39,700 bases of DNA from Firmicutes bacterium AM55-24TS (GTDB taxonomy: Bacteria > Bacillota > Clostridia > UBA1381). The stretch spans positions 1 through 39,700 of the forward strand of contig QTVU01000026.1 of NCBI GenBank assembly GCA_003460745.1. Reading direction: 5' to 3'. Position 1 is the stretch's first letter. Each line of letters opens with the position of its first letter. Made by a program: the position numbers and the translations under genes. Below the pieces are notes generated by a model, which saw only the letters and a program-made list of their open reading frames with translations, was not told the origin of the DNA and ran no database searches. This document shows positions 18,037-27,382 of this stretch, piece after piece.

Positions 18037-20053
18037 TTAATGTTGCAAAAACGGCAGGATTCTGCTACGGTGTAAAAAGAGCGGTGGACGATGTTTATAA
18101 AGAAATCGAAAACGGAAAAAAAATCGCAACGCTCGGTCCGCTTATTCATAATAGGCAGGTAATCGAAGATTTGGCGAGCAAGGGCGTGTATGCGTATGAC
18201 AGTATAGAGGATATTCCGAGTGACCATACGGTTGTTATAAGGCACACGGAGTGCCGAAAGCTGTTTATGACAAAATGAACGGTCGTGAGTATATTGACCT
18301 TACCTGTCCTTTTGTGGCAAAGATACATAAAATTGTATCGAAACATCACAAAGAGGGGTATCAAATTATTATTGTCGGCGATAAAAACCATCCGGAAGTT
18401 ATTGGAATAAATGGCTGGTGCGATAACAAAGCTGTCATAATTAACGACGTGAAAAGTGAAATTGACGGTAATTTAGCCTCAAAAGACATATGTATTGTAG
18501 CACAAACCACAATTAATAGAGATTTTTTTGGTGAAATCGTACAAAATGTAAAAAAAACTTGCAAAAGTACCCTAGTTTTTGATACAATATGTAGTGCGAC
18601 GAAGGATAGGCAAAAAGAGGCAGACGAACTTTCGAGAAATTCGGACATGATGATTGTAATCGGGGGAAAGGAAAGCTCAAATACAAGAAAGCTGTTTGAA
18701 ATATCAAAGCGAAACTGTAAACACACCTATCACATCGAAACTTTTGAGGATTTACCTCAAGAAAAAACATATAATAAAATAGGTATTACTGCAGGAGCGT
18801 CTACACCCGGCAGTATTATCGAGGAGGTAGTAAAGGCTATGAGTGAAAATTTAAAAAATGAGGAGAACTTTGCAGAACTGTTTGCACAGTATGAAAGTAA
18901 AACTCTTAATAACGGGGACATTGTAGAGGGAACAGTTGTAGAAGTTCGCAATAATGAGGTCATCGTTGATTTGGGTGGCTTTAAGTATAACGGACAATTA
19001 GCAGCTGATCAGCTTACTGATGACCCTGCACTTAAGCCGTCTGATGTAGTAAAAGAAGGCGATACAATCAAGGTTTACGTTGTAGGCGTAAACGATGCTG
19101 AGGGTAAAGTAGTTCTATCAAGAAAGAAATTGGTAGCTATGGAAAGCTGGAACAAAATCAAAGAAGCTTATGAATCAGGCGAGACTTTGGAAGGAAAGAT
19201 TATAAAGGCTGTTAAGGGCGGTGTTATTGCACTTACAGACGGTTCTCAGGTATTTATCCCTGCACGTCAGGCATCCGGAAGATTTGTACAGGACCTTCAA
19301 AGCCTTGTAGGAACAACTGTAAACTATAAGATAATCGAAATCGACGAAAGAAGAAGACGTGTTATCGGTTCAGTCAGAGTTATTCTTGAGGCTGCAAGAA
19401 AAGAAAAAGAAGAAAAGTTCTGGGCAGAGGCTGAAGTTGGCAAGAAGTATCAAGGTACTGTTAAGTCACTGACATCATTCGGTGCATTCGTTGACATCGG
19501 CGGTGTTGACGGTCTTGTTCACATCAGTGAACTTTCATGGAATAAAATCAAGCACCCTTCAGAAGTTGTTAAAGAGGGTGACGTTCTTGATGTTTACATT
19601 AAGGACCTTAACAGAGAAACAAAGAAGATTTCTCTTGGATTTAAGAAGATTGAGGACAATCCTTGGACAATCGCTCAATCAAAGATTAATGTAGGTGACG
19701 TTGTTAAGTGTAAAATAGTTCGTATGATGCCATTCGGCGCATTCGCTGAAATTATGCCTAACGTAGACGGTCTTATCCACATTTCTCAAATTGCTGACAG
19801 AAGAATCGGCAAGCCGGAAGATGTTCTTACAATCGGTGAAGAAGTTGAGGCTAAGGTTACAGATCTTAACTGGGACGAAAAGAAGATCAGTCTTTCAATC
19901 CGTGCTCTAATTCCTACACCTGAAAAGGAAGAAGAAGTTAAGGAAGAAGAAGCTCCTGTAGAAGACCATAATGCTGAAACACTTGTTTATTCAACAGACC
20001 CTGAGGTAGAAGTTGAAGAGGCAATCGAAGTTGAGGCTGACGACGCTGAATAA
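18033..20053 (+). CDS. ispH: bifunctional 4-hydroxy-3-methylbut-2-enyl diphosphate reductase / ribosomal protein S1, one frameshift near 18241
   Basis: The N-terminal ~270 residues are IspH, the Fe-S enzyme that ends the MEP isoprenoid pathway. Its three cluster cysteines are visible in AGFCYGVKRA, DLTCPFVAKIHK and FDTICSATKDRQ. The rest is a four-repeat S1 protein (repeats begin near nt 18916, 19180, 19438 and 19693, for example KSLTSFGAFVDIGGVDGLVH) with an acidic tail. The join, around nt 18841, is in one open frame, and this fusion is well known in Clostridia. The reading frame is broken at the GG of 18241-18242. A third G restores VIRAHGVPKAVYDKM. Both halves should be essential, so a sequencing deletion is the likely cause. 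The corrected length is 673 residues. Confidence 0.92.
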
Positions 20054-20064
20054 TTCAGAATATT

Positions 20065-20096
20065 AAAAGGGTATTGCAATGCAATATCCTTTTTTT
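20065..20096 (+). terminator. intrinsic terminator after ispH-rpsA
   Basis: A 13-bp stem (20065-20077 with 20081-20093, one G-T pair) has a 3-nt loop and is followed by a T-run. It ends the hutP-aroH-cmk-plsC-ispH transcription unit. Confidence 0.9.
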
Positions 20097-20127
20097 ATGC
20101 TTGGTTTTACTTTAATATCCCATTTCC

Positions 20128-20156
20128 TTGATTTTTGAACGCATTTGTGATACAAT
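20128..20156 (+). promoter_or_regulatory. sigma-A promoter for murD
   Basis: TTGATT (20128-20133) and TACAAT (20151-20156) are 17 bp apart. The ~95-nt leader holds an inverted repeat, TTTTCTGA (20176-20183) with TCAGAAAA (20203-20210), of unknown role. Confidence 0.55.
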
Positions 20157-20256
20157 AGAAAAAATAATTGGTATATTTTCTGATATATGCAGTTAAGTTT
20201 AGTCAGAAAATTCGGAGTAATATGATAAAATAAGAATTTCGGAGGAATAATTTAGT

Positions 20257-21630
20257 ATGAACAAATTAGATGAATTCAAGTATAATGTTGCCGGAAAGAA
20301 TATAACTGTAATCGGAATCGGCATATCAAATTTGCCGCTTATAAAATATCTTGTGTCACTCGGTGCGAATGTAACGGCTTGTGACAGAAGAAGTGCAGAA
20401 GATTTGGGGGAGAATTATACCGAACTTGAGAAGTTGGGCGTAAAGTTCAATCTTGGTGATGGTTATCTTAACAATCTTTCGGGCGATATGATATTTAAAA
20501 CTCCGGGAATGAGATATGACGTACCTGAACTTTTAAAAGCTAAGGAAAACGGAAGTATCGTAACCAGTGAAATGGAAGTGTTTTTTGAAGTGTGTCCGTC
20601 ACATATAATTGCCGTTACAGGCAGTGACGGTAAGACAACAACAACGACGCTTATCCATAAAATGATGACTGATGCAGGCTATAAAACATGGCTCGGCGGA
20701 AATATCGGAAATCCGCTTTTGACTGATACCGAGAAAATGAAAGAAAACGACTGGGTAATTCTTGAACTTTCTTCATTCCAACTTCATACAATGAGAAAAT
20801 CACCTGAAATTGCGGTTATCACAAACATAAGTCCGAACCACCTTGATATGCACAAAGATTACAAGGAATATATCGACGCAAAGAAAAATATAATGCTTTA
20901 TCAGAATGAAGGCGATACGCTTATCGTAAATGCAGATAATCAAGTTACGGCAGATATAGGCAAGAGTGCAAACGGTGCGGTTAAGTATTTCTCAAGAAAC
21001 GGTATGGCTGATGTATATCTTGACGGAAATATTATAAAAAGAGGTATAGTAGAAATACTTAATATCAAGGACATTAAAATACCGGGTATGCACAATGTCG
21101 AAAATTATATGGCTGCTATTGCCGCAGTAAGCGGTTTGGTGAGCAAGGAAGTTATAGTAAACGTTGCAAAAACTTTCGGCGGTGTGGAACACAGAATTGA
21201 GCTTGTAAGAACACTTGACGGAGTTAAGTATTATAACAGCTCAATAGATTCAAGCCCTAACAGAACGATAAACACTCTAAGAGTATTTCCTAATAAGGTT
21301 ATAATGATAGCCGGCGGTAAGGATAAGGGCATTCCTTATGACGAAATAGGACCTGCACTTGCCGAACACGTTAAGGTGCTTATATTAATCGGTGCAACAT
21401 CGGATAAAATTCAAGAGGCGCTTGACGCTGAAATAAATAAGACCGGAAACGGTAAAGATATAGAGGTAATTCGTGCAACGTCTTATGAGGATGCAGTTAA
21501 TACAGCAAGAAGTAAGGCACATGACGGTGACGTTGTTCTTCTGTCACCGGCAAGTACAAGTTTTGATATGTTCAGAAACTTTGAAGAAAGAGGAAATCTA
21601 TTCAAGAAAATAGTAAATGAGTTGAATTAA
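20257..21630 (+). CDS. murD: UDP-N-acetylmuramoylalanine-D-glutamate ligase
   Basis: It adds D-glutamate to UDP-MurNAc-L-Ala in peptidoglycan synthesis. The 457-residue protein has the N-terminal UDP-binding Rossmann-like domain (VIGIGISNLPLIKYL), the central ATPase motif VTGSDGKTTTTTL, the Mur-family LELSSFQL and NISPNHLDMH segments, and the C-terminal domain with NSSIDSSPNRT, AGGKDKGIPYDE and LLSPASTSFDMF. The length is normal. It starts at an ATG after CGGAGG. No other mur genes are adjacent. The M42 peptidase genes follow 1 nt downstream. Confidence 0.95.
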   Translation: MNKLDEFKYNVAGKNITVIGIGISNLPLIKYLVSLGANVTACDRRSAEDLGENYTELEKLGVKFNLGDGYLNNLSGDMIFKTPGMRYDVPELLKAKENGSIVTSEMEVFFEVCPSHIIAVTGSDGKTTTTTLIHKMMTDAGYKTWLGGNIGNPLLTDTEKMKENDWVILELSSFQLHTMRKSPEIAVITNISPNHLDMHKDYKEYIDAKKNIMLYQNEGDTLIVNADNQVTADIGKSANGAVKYFSRNGMADVYLDGNIIKRGIVEILNIKDIKIPGMHNVENYMAAIAAVSGLVSKEVIVNVAKTFGGVEHRIELVRTLDGVKYYNSSIDSSPNRTINTLRVFPNKVIMIAGGKDKGIPYDEIGPALAEHVKVLILIGATSDKIQEALDAEINKTGNGKDIEVIRATSYEDAVNTARSKAHDGDVVLLSPASTSFDMFRNFEERGNLFKKIVNELN

Positions 21631-21631
21631 T

Positions 21632-22660
21632 ATGAGAAAACTTATAAGAAAATTAAGTGATATGCGTGGTATATCGGGATTTGAATATCGTTTGACAGAC
21701 CAAATTGCTGATATGTTTAAAAAGTATTGTGATGATGTAAAAATCGATTCTTTAGGCAGTGTGATTGCGGTAAAACGCAGTAATAAACCTAACGCACCTA
21801 AATTGATGATTGAGGCACATTGCGACGAAATAGGATTGATTGTCACATCAATTACGGATGAGGGATATTTGACATTCGCGAATGTCGGCGGTGTTGACGA
21901 AAGAACACTTCCGTCAACCGAAGTGACTGTACACGGCAAAGAAGATTTGTGGGGAGTAATAGGCATAAAGCCGAATTACTTACTGGAGCAAGGAAAGACA
22001 GCCAAATTAAAAGAATTGGCGGTTGATACAGGCTTGAGTGCCGAAAAAGTTAAAGAACTTGTAGCAGTCGGTGACAGTATAACTCTTGCACAGTCTGTCG
22101 GCAGACTCGGCAAAAAGCAATTCAGCGGTAAATCGCTTGACGACAGAGCAAGCGTTGCGGCTATAATGCGTGTTATGAAAAATATCAAAGATTTGGATAT
22201 TGACATTGATGTGTACGCCGTTGCGGCAGTGCAGGAGGAAGTCGGCTGCAGAGGCGGTAAAACCACTGCATACGGCATTAATCCGGATATGGCGGTTGCG
22301 ATTGACGTGTGTCATGGTATAACGCCTGACAATTCGGATAATGCGTTTGAAGTCGGAACGGGTACTGTTCTTTCGGTAGGTCCTAATCTCCACCCAAAAC
22401 TTACCGATGAACTTTTTGCGGTATCAAAACGTCACGGAATAAAGGTAAGCACGGACGTTGACGGCGGCAATACAGGTACGGACGCTTGGGAGATACAAGT
22501 TGCGTGTGACGGTGTGCCGACGGCACTTATATCAATACCGCTTAAATATATGCACACATCAGTTGAAACTTTGGCGGTTTCAGATGTTAAAGCGACAGTT
22601 AATCTGCTGACTGAATTTATAAAAGAACAGAGGGGAGAATTGCAATGGCTGAACTTCTGA
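21632..22660 (+). CDS. M42 family metallopeptidase (copy 1 of 3)
   Basis: This is a cytosolic aminopeptidase of the M42 (glutamyl/tetrahedral aminopeptidase) family, which removes N-terminal residues from peptides. The 342-residue protein keeps all family residues: EAHCDEIGLIV (metal His and catalytic Asp), SLDDRASV (bridging Asp), VQEEVGCRGG (catalytic and metal Glu), VAIDVCHG (metal Asp) and KYMHTSVET (C-terminal metal His). It begins immediately after murD and overlaps the next paralogue by 16 nt. The substrate cannot be told from sequence. Confidence 0.9.
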   Translation: MRKLIRKLSDMRGISGFEYRLTDQIADMFKKYCDDVKIDSLGSVIAVKRSNKPNAPKLMIEAHCDEIGLIVTSITDEGYLTFANVGGVDERTLPSTEVTVHGKEDLWGVIGIKPNYLLEQGKTAKLKELAVDTGLSAEKVKELVAVGDSITLAQSVGRLGKKQFSGKSLDDRASVAAIMRVMKNIKDLDIDIDVYAVAAVQEEVGCRGGKTTAYGINPDMAVAIDVCHGITPDNSDNAFEVGTGTVLSVGPNLHPKLTDELFAVSKRHGIKVSTDVDGGNTGTDAWEIQVACDGVPTALISIPLKYMHTSVETLAVSDVKATVNLLTEFIKEQRGELQWLNF

Positions 22661-23661
22661 AAAAAATGTCTGAAATAAATGCCGTAAGTGGAAATGAAAA
22701 CGATATACGAAATTTGATAATTGCGGAAATTAAAGATAATGTTGACGATATTACCGTTGATACAATGGGTAATGTTATTGCATATAAAAAAGGCAGTGAC
22801 AGCGGTAAAAAAATCGCGGTTGCGGTTAATATGGACGAACCCGGTTTTATCATAAGCGGAGTAACAGAAAAGGGTTATTTGAAATTTAAAGCGGTAGGCA
22901 ATATTGACCCGCGAAAAATTATTTCAAAAAAGGTTGTAATCGGTGCTGATAAAATCAAGGGCGTTATCGGTATGAAAGCAATACACTTGCAGACAAAGTC
23001 CGAACGTGAAAATGTTGTGGCAGTTTCAAAGCTGTTTATTGACATCGGCGCAAAGGATAAAGAGGACGCGGAAAAGTACGTTAAACTTGGCGATTATGTA
23101 ACTTTTGACACTGAATTTATGCAGATTGGCAGTAACGTCAAAGGCAAAGCACTTGACAGGAGCGGTATTTGTACTTCGCTTATAGATGCAATTGAGAAAG
23201 AATATAAATACGACACATATATGTGCTTTTTGGTACAGCGTGAAGTCGGTGCAAGAGGCGCGAAAATCGTATCGCACAGAATAAATGCCGATGTTATATT
23301 GTCGGTTTCATCTGCCGAAACAGCCGATATGTACGGTTGTGAAAGTAATGCGGGTGTAAAACTCGGTGACGGCGCGGTTGTTAATTTTGAAGACAGAACA
23401 ATAATTGCGGATAAAGAAATAACCGAAAAAATGATTAAAGCCGCTAAAAAGGCGAAAATAAAGGTACAGCCTCAGGTTTTAATGCCACAGACAAGTGACG
23501 GCGGTGCAATGCAGAGCGGAGCGGACGGTGCGATATGCCTGAGTTCGTCTGTTCCCTGCAGATATTCTCATTCGCCTGTTTCCGTAATGTCACTTGATGA
23601 TATTAACAGTATGACGGAGTATATCAGATTATTTTTAAATAAAATCGGAGAAATGATATAA
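22645..23661 (+). CDS. M42 family metallopeptidase-like protein lacking catalytic residues (copy 2 of 3)
   Basis: This 338-residue protein is clearly an M42 paralogue of its two neighbours, but key positions are changed. The first metal His is Asn (VAVNMDEPGFII), the catalytic Glu of QEEVG is Arg (VQREVGARG), and the metal Asp of VDVxD is Ser (LSVSSAETAD). The bridging Asp (KALDRSG), the second Glu and the final His (YSHSPVS) remain. It is intact and in frame, so it is not simply decaying. It may be a non-catalytic subunit of a mixed oligomer. The ATG at 22645 follows GGGGAG inside the end of copy 1, and its stop overlaps copy 3 (TAATG). Confidence 0.82.
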   Translation: MAELLKKMSEINAVSGNENDIRNLIIAEIKDNVDDITVDTMGNVIAYKKGSDSGKKIAVAVNMDEPGFIISGVTEKGYLKFKAVGNIDPRKIISKKVVIGADKIKGVIGMKAIHLQTKSERENVVAVSKLFIDIGAKDKEDAEKYVKLGDYVTFDTEFMQIGSNVKGKALDRSGICTSLIDAIEKEYKYDTYMCFLVQREVGARGAKIVSHRINADVILSVSSAETADMYGCESNAGVKLGDGAVVNFEDRTIIADKEITEKMIKAAKKAKIKVQPQVLMPQTSDGGAMQSGADGAICLSSSVPCRYSHSPVSVMSLDDINSMTEYIRLFLNKIGEMI

Positions 23662-24650
23662 TGGATATTTTAAATGTATTGGAAAAAGCAACACAAATAA
23701 ACAGTGTTTCGGGCTCGGAAAATGAAATCAGAAAGTTTATTTCCGATAATGTAAAAAAGTATTGTGACGAACTTTCGGTTGACGCAATGGGCAATCTTAT
23801 CGCTCATAAAAAAGGCAGTGGTAAAAAGATTATGTTCGCGGCACATATGGACGAGATTGGTATAATTGTAACCGATATTGACGATAAAGGCTTTGTGCGT
23901 TTTTCGTCAGTCGGCGGACTTAATTTGAGAAATCTTGTAAATCTTCGTGTGCGTTTTGCAAACGGCGTTGAGGGCGTAATCGGTGCAGAGGAAGAAAGTT
24001 TTAAAGATAAACCGGCTATAAGCAAATTATACGTTGATTTGGGTGCGGCAGATAAGAAAGAGGCTGAAAAAATAGTTTCAATCGGTGATACCGCGTCATT
24101 TGTCGGCGGATTTGTGAAGTGTGGCGATAATGTTGTTTCAAAGGCTCTTGACAACAGAGTCGGCTGTGCGATTTTAATGCAGGCTTTGAGTGAAATAAAA
24201 GATTGTGAAAACGACTTGTATTTCGTGTTTACAACTCAAGAGGAAGTGGGACTTCGCGGAGCGAAAACGGCAGCTTTTGCAATCAATCCAGATATTGCGG
24301 TAGCGGTTGACGTTACCGATACGGGCGATACACCGTCCGCACCGATTATGGCGATTGAACTCGGTAAGGGTACGGCTATAAAGGTTATGGACCGTTCGAT
24401 TATGTGTGATGCCGATGTTCGCACAATGATGATTGAAACTGCTAAGAAAAACAAAATTCCGTATCAGCTTGAAATTATGACGGACGGCGGTACAGACGCA
24501 GGTGCAATTCATCTTACAAGAGCAGGAATTAAGACGGGCGGTATTTCCGTACCGACAAGATATGTACATTCACCGTCTGAAATGGCAAGCGTGAGTGACA
24601 TAGAAAACAGCGTTAAACTTTTGTATAATATAGCAATAGCTCAGTGGTAA
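23661..24650 (+). CDS. M42 family metallopeptidase (copy 3 of 3)
   Basis: This is the third tandem M42 aminopeptidase, 329 residues. All catalytic and metal positions are present: AAHMDEIGIIV, KALDNRVGC, TTQEEVGLRGAK, VAVDVTDTGD and RYVHSPSEM. It is closer to the middle copy than to the first in the opening residues (INSVSGSENEIRKF compared with INAVSGNENDIRNL), which suggests that copies 2 and 3 arose by a later duplication. The three genes overlap and are very likely translated together. Confidence 0.9.
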   Translation: MDILNVLEKATQINSVSGSENEIRKFISDNVKKYCDELSVDAMGNLIAHKKGSGKKIMFAAHMDEIGIIVTDIDDKGFVRFSSVGGLNLRNLVNLRVRFANGVEGVIGAEEESFKDKPAISKLYVDLGAADKKEAEKIVSIGDTASFVGGFVKCGDNVVSKALDNRVGCAILMQALSEIKDCENDLYFVFTTQEEVGLRGAKTAAFAINPDIAVAVDVTDTGDTPSAPIMAIELGKGTAIKVMDRSIMCDADVRTMMIETAKKNKIPYQLEIMTDGGTDAGAIHLTRAGIKTGGISVPTRYVHSPSEMASVSDIENSVKLLYNIAIAQW

Positions 24651-24666
24651 TCGGAGGTGTATTATA

Positions 24667-25323
24667 TTGGCAACTTGGGGAGTTCATTTAAGAGTGGCAA
24701 GGTGTTTTATTGATAATCTGATAGCTAAAAAATATCATAGAGAGTTTGTTATAGGCAGTGTTGCGCCTGACTGCGGATACGGGGTCAAGGACAGTTTTGG
24801 TGAGTTCACACCGCCGCCTAAAATAACTCATTGGTCACCGAGCGGTATGAAACGTGATTGCCGATATAATGATTTTCAAAAGGAATATCTAAACGATAAA
24901 TCAAACGCCGATTATTGGTTTTACCTTGGGTATTATGTGCATTTGCTGACGGATATAATGTGGTCGGTTACGATGTATATGCCGACAAGGGTTAAATATG
25001 CGGAGGAATATAAGAAAAACCCCGAATTTTTAAAGGTTATAAAAAAGGATTGGAATGATATTGACGTATGGCATTTAAGAAGTCTTACATATCATCCGAC
25101 TTTTGATATACTGAAAAATGCGGGTGAAATAAAAGATTATCTGCCGTATTACGAGCATAATCAGCTTACAAAACAGGTTAAGTTTATTGTTGATTATTAC
25201 GAAAGCTACAGTTCAAATACGGACAGAGAATTTGAATATACACAAAAAGAAGATATTCAGAATTTTGTTGAATGTTCATGTGAATTGCTTTATAAAGTTT
25301 TAAAAGAAAAAGAACTTATCTGA
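24667..25323 (+). CDS. zinc-dependent phospholipase C family protein
   Basis: This protein resembles the alpha-helical zinc phospholipase C / S1-P1 nuclease-like family (Pfam PF00882). The 218-residue protein starts ATWGVHLRVA, then shows FVIGSVAPDCGYG, ITHWSPSG and the metal-site helix YLGYYVHLLTDIMW. It has no signal peptide, so the characterised secreted toxins are not close functional models. The start is a TTG at 24667, 7 nt after GGAGGTG. No ATG or GTG is better placed. Its last codons and stop lie in a perfect palindrome shared with the convergent gene, giving the tail KELI. Confidence 0.75.
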   Translation: MATWGVHLRVARCFIDNLIAKKYHREFVIGSVAPDCGYGVKDSFGEFTPPPKITHWSPSGMKRDCRYNDFQKEYLNDKSNADYWFYLGYYVHLLTDIMWSVTMYMPTRVKYAEEYKKNPEFLKVIKKDWNDIDVWHLRSLTYHPTFDILKNAGEIKDYLPYYEHNQLTKQVKFIVDYYESYSSNTDREFEYTQKEDIQNFVECSCELLYKVLKEKELI

Positions 25324-25339
25324 TCAGATAAGTTCTTTT
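25308..25339. terminator. 32-bp perfect palindrome, bidirectional terminator shared by two convergent genes
   Basis: Positions 25308-25323 are the exact reverse complement of 25324-25339. The two TGA stop codons (one per strand) sit back to back at the centre (25321-25326). Each strand ends in T4 after the stem. It encodes the same C-terminal residues, KELI, in both proteins. Confidence 0.85.
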
Positions 25340-26363
25340 CTGTATTTGGGAATATTTGAACTGTCGTTAAATGCAATGATTGAATTTGTACTTGATGTTA
25401 TCGGCTCGTCAAGGTCGGTGATTTGACGACCGTCAACGATACCGCCGACTATAACCGTTTCGGGAGAAGTATATCCGCTGTCGTGAAGAAGTGACGAAAC
25501 AGGCAAGCCTATCGGCACTTTGTAATTATTCGGCGGAAGAATATCGTCGCCTGAAACCGTTATAATTTTTTCCGTAACAGGCTTTTGAAGTGTAAGTGCG
25601 TCATAGATGTTGCAAAGTGTTTCGGGTGACAGTATGACGGTATTTATTTTGTCAATATCCTTGCCTGTAAGTGTTTTCACAAGAATGTCATCTCTGCTCT
25701 GCGGATAACGTGCTTTGAGCGAGCAGAGAGAAATATTTTCGTTATATCTAAGATTTAGTTTGAAATCGGAAAATATCTTTTTGGTATTATTTTCAACGGC
25801 TATAATTGCCTTTTTTGTATTAAGAATTTTCATCACAATGTTAAGACTTTTTAAGATTTTTTCGGTGTTTCCGAGTGAGGCAAACTGCGGTGAGGAAACA
25901 TACGGGTCGCTGTCAAATGTAGGTACTATAATATATTCAGGGGTTTTTTCAGTACCTAAAAGTATGTGTGCCGGAATACCGTTTCTGACTTCGCAAATAC
26001 CTGCCTCACGAATAATCCACAACATTTCACGCGTGGTAAGAGAATCAATATCATCCGTTTTTTGAGTTTGGACTGCGGTGTACTTCATATTATTTTCAAC
26101 GCATATAAACGTATCGCTTACAGATGTAACAATACCTGATACGGAACTGTATAACGGCATTGCGTCATAGCTTTCAAGATCGGCGATTTTTGAACCGATT
26201 TCAACCGTATCACCGACTTCGACAAGCGGACTTAACGCAACATCAGTGTTTTGAACAAGATTAAAAAAGTATACAGGTGCAGGGAGCGGTGAATGTATTT
26301 CGGCTGATTTATCAAATCCGTTATGCTTTTTATATTTTTTGCTCCGCGAAATGAAATTGACAT
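25324..26363 (-). CDS. RnfC-like / SLBB-domain protein without Fe-S cluster motifs, one frameshift near 26335
   Basis: The protein resembles the front two thirds of RnfC, the NADH-side subunit of Rnf complexes. It has an N-terminal barrel-sandwich region (VALSPLVEVGDTVEIGSKIADLE ending in YSSVSGIVTSV), a central region like the complex I 51-kDa fold (TPEYIIVPTFDSDPYVSS) and an SLBB-like part (GLPVSSLLHDSG, then GGIVDGR). It stops before the CxxCxxC ferredoxin domain. The only long open frame begins internally at 26160. Adding one T to the T6 run at 26335-26340 links it to an ATG at 26363 with AAGGGGAA upstream, 346 residues in total. No other rnf genes are near. Related short RnfC-like proteins are known in Clostridia. 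The function is unknown. Confidence 0.72.
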
Positions 26364-26397
26364 TTTAAATTCCCCTTATCACTTAATTATTAAAGGA

Positions 26398-26426
26398 ATT
26401 TTACCATAGAACGAAAAAAAATGCAA
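26398..26426 (-). promoter_or_regulatory. minus-strand promoter for the RnfC-like gene
   Basis: On the minus strand TTGCAT (26426-26421) and TAAAAT (26403-26398) are 17 bp apart, about 35 bp before the corrected start. This supports the longer 5' end of the gene. Confidence 0.5.
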
Positions 26427-26459
26427 ATATAAATCAATAAATCAATGCGATAAAAACTA

Positions 26460-26488
26460 TTGAAAAAAAACAATTTATGGTGTATAAT
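26460..26488 (+). promoter_or_regulatory. sigma-A promoter for nadK
   Basis: TTGAAA (26460-26465) and TATAAT (26483-26488) have 17-bp spacing. A second TATAAT follows at 26492-26497. It drives nadK-argR-recN. Confidence 0.72.
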
Positions 26489-26520
26489 ATGTATAATAGG
26501 GGTAGTGAGGTGAAACGTTT

Positions 26521-27366
26521 ATGAAAAGAATAGCGGTAATACCTAATAACAGTAAGGATATAGGTCTGGTAAACACAAAACGACTTGTTGAATTTTTAAA
26601 CGGAAAAGCTGAAATTTATATAGATGAGGCATACAGCGTTCTTGGATTGAATGTTAATTACGTTGCCGAAAGCGAGATACTTGACAATGCGGAATATCTT
26701 ATTGTTCTCGGCGGTGATGGTACTATTTTGCAGAGAGCTGCGGAATGTGCAAAAAGAAAAATTCCCGTATTGGGAATAAATCTCGGTAAAATCGGTTTTA
26801 TGACCGAGATTGAAATAGACGATATGGAGGATGCTATTTCAAAGTTTTTGCAGGATGATTTCACTATCGAAAAAAGAATGATGATGAAAGCGGAAATAAG
26901 AAAAGAAAATAAAATTCAATTCTCGTTTCACGCACTTAATGATGTTGTGGTGTCGAAAGTGGCGGGCGAAAAACTTATCTATATGGAACTTTCGACTGAC
27001 GGTGTAGCGGTAAACAGATACACCGCCGACGGACTTATAATCGCAACACCGACAGGCTCTACGGGTTATTCAATATCAGCCGGCGGACCGGTGGTAGACC
27101 CTTGTATGAGATTGTATGTTGCGACTCCGATATGTGCACATATGTTGTCTGTCAGAAGTGCGGTACTTTCGTCAAATAAGGATATAAGAATAAAGCTTGA
27201 CGGAGAATACGGAAATGCGGACGCGGTTGTTACGGCGGACGGTGACATTCAGGGATATATAAAAAATGCAGACGAAGTAATAATTACCGAATCCGAATAT
27301 GATTTTGAACTAATAAAAATCGGTGAACAGTCGTTTTACGACACATTAATTAAAAAGTTATCGTAA
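26521..27366 (+). CDS. nadK: NAD kinase
   Basis: It phosphorylates NAD to NADP. The 281-residue protein has the signature LIVLGGDGTILQRAA, the glycine-rich NLGKIGFMTE, the ALNDVVVSK segment at the usual NE/D position, TPTGSTGYSISAGGPVV and a basic C-terminal domain. It begins at an ATG after GAGGTGA. The order nadK-argR-recN is typical of Firmicutes and supports the call. Confidence 0.95.
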   Translation: MKRIAVIPNNSKDIGLVNTKRLVEFLNGKAEIYIDEAYSVLGLNVNYVAESEILDNAEYLIVLGGDGTILQRAAECAKRKIPVLGINLGKIGFMTEIEIDDMEDAISKFLQDDFTIEKRMMMKAEIRKENKIQFSFHALNDVVVSKVAGEKLIYMELSTDGVAVNRYTADGLIIATPTGSTGYSISAGGPVVDPCMRLYVATPICAHMLSVRSAVLSSNKDIRIKLDGEYGNADAVVTADGDIQGYIKNADEVIITESEYDFELIKIGEQSFYDTLIKKLS

Positions 27367-27382
27367 TTAGGGAGGATAAGAG

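Noticed and set aside
24628..24658. A tRNA D-arm-like string (TAGCTCAGTGGTA) suggested a tRNA gene
   Set aside because: It encodes the last residues of the third M42 protein and the ribosome site of the next gene. No acceptor, anticodon or T-arm can be formed around it.
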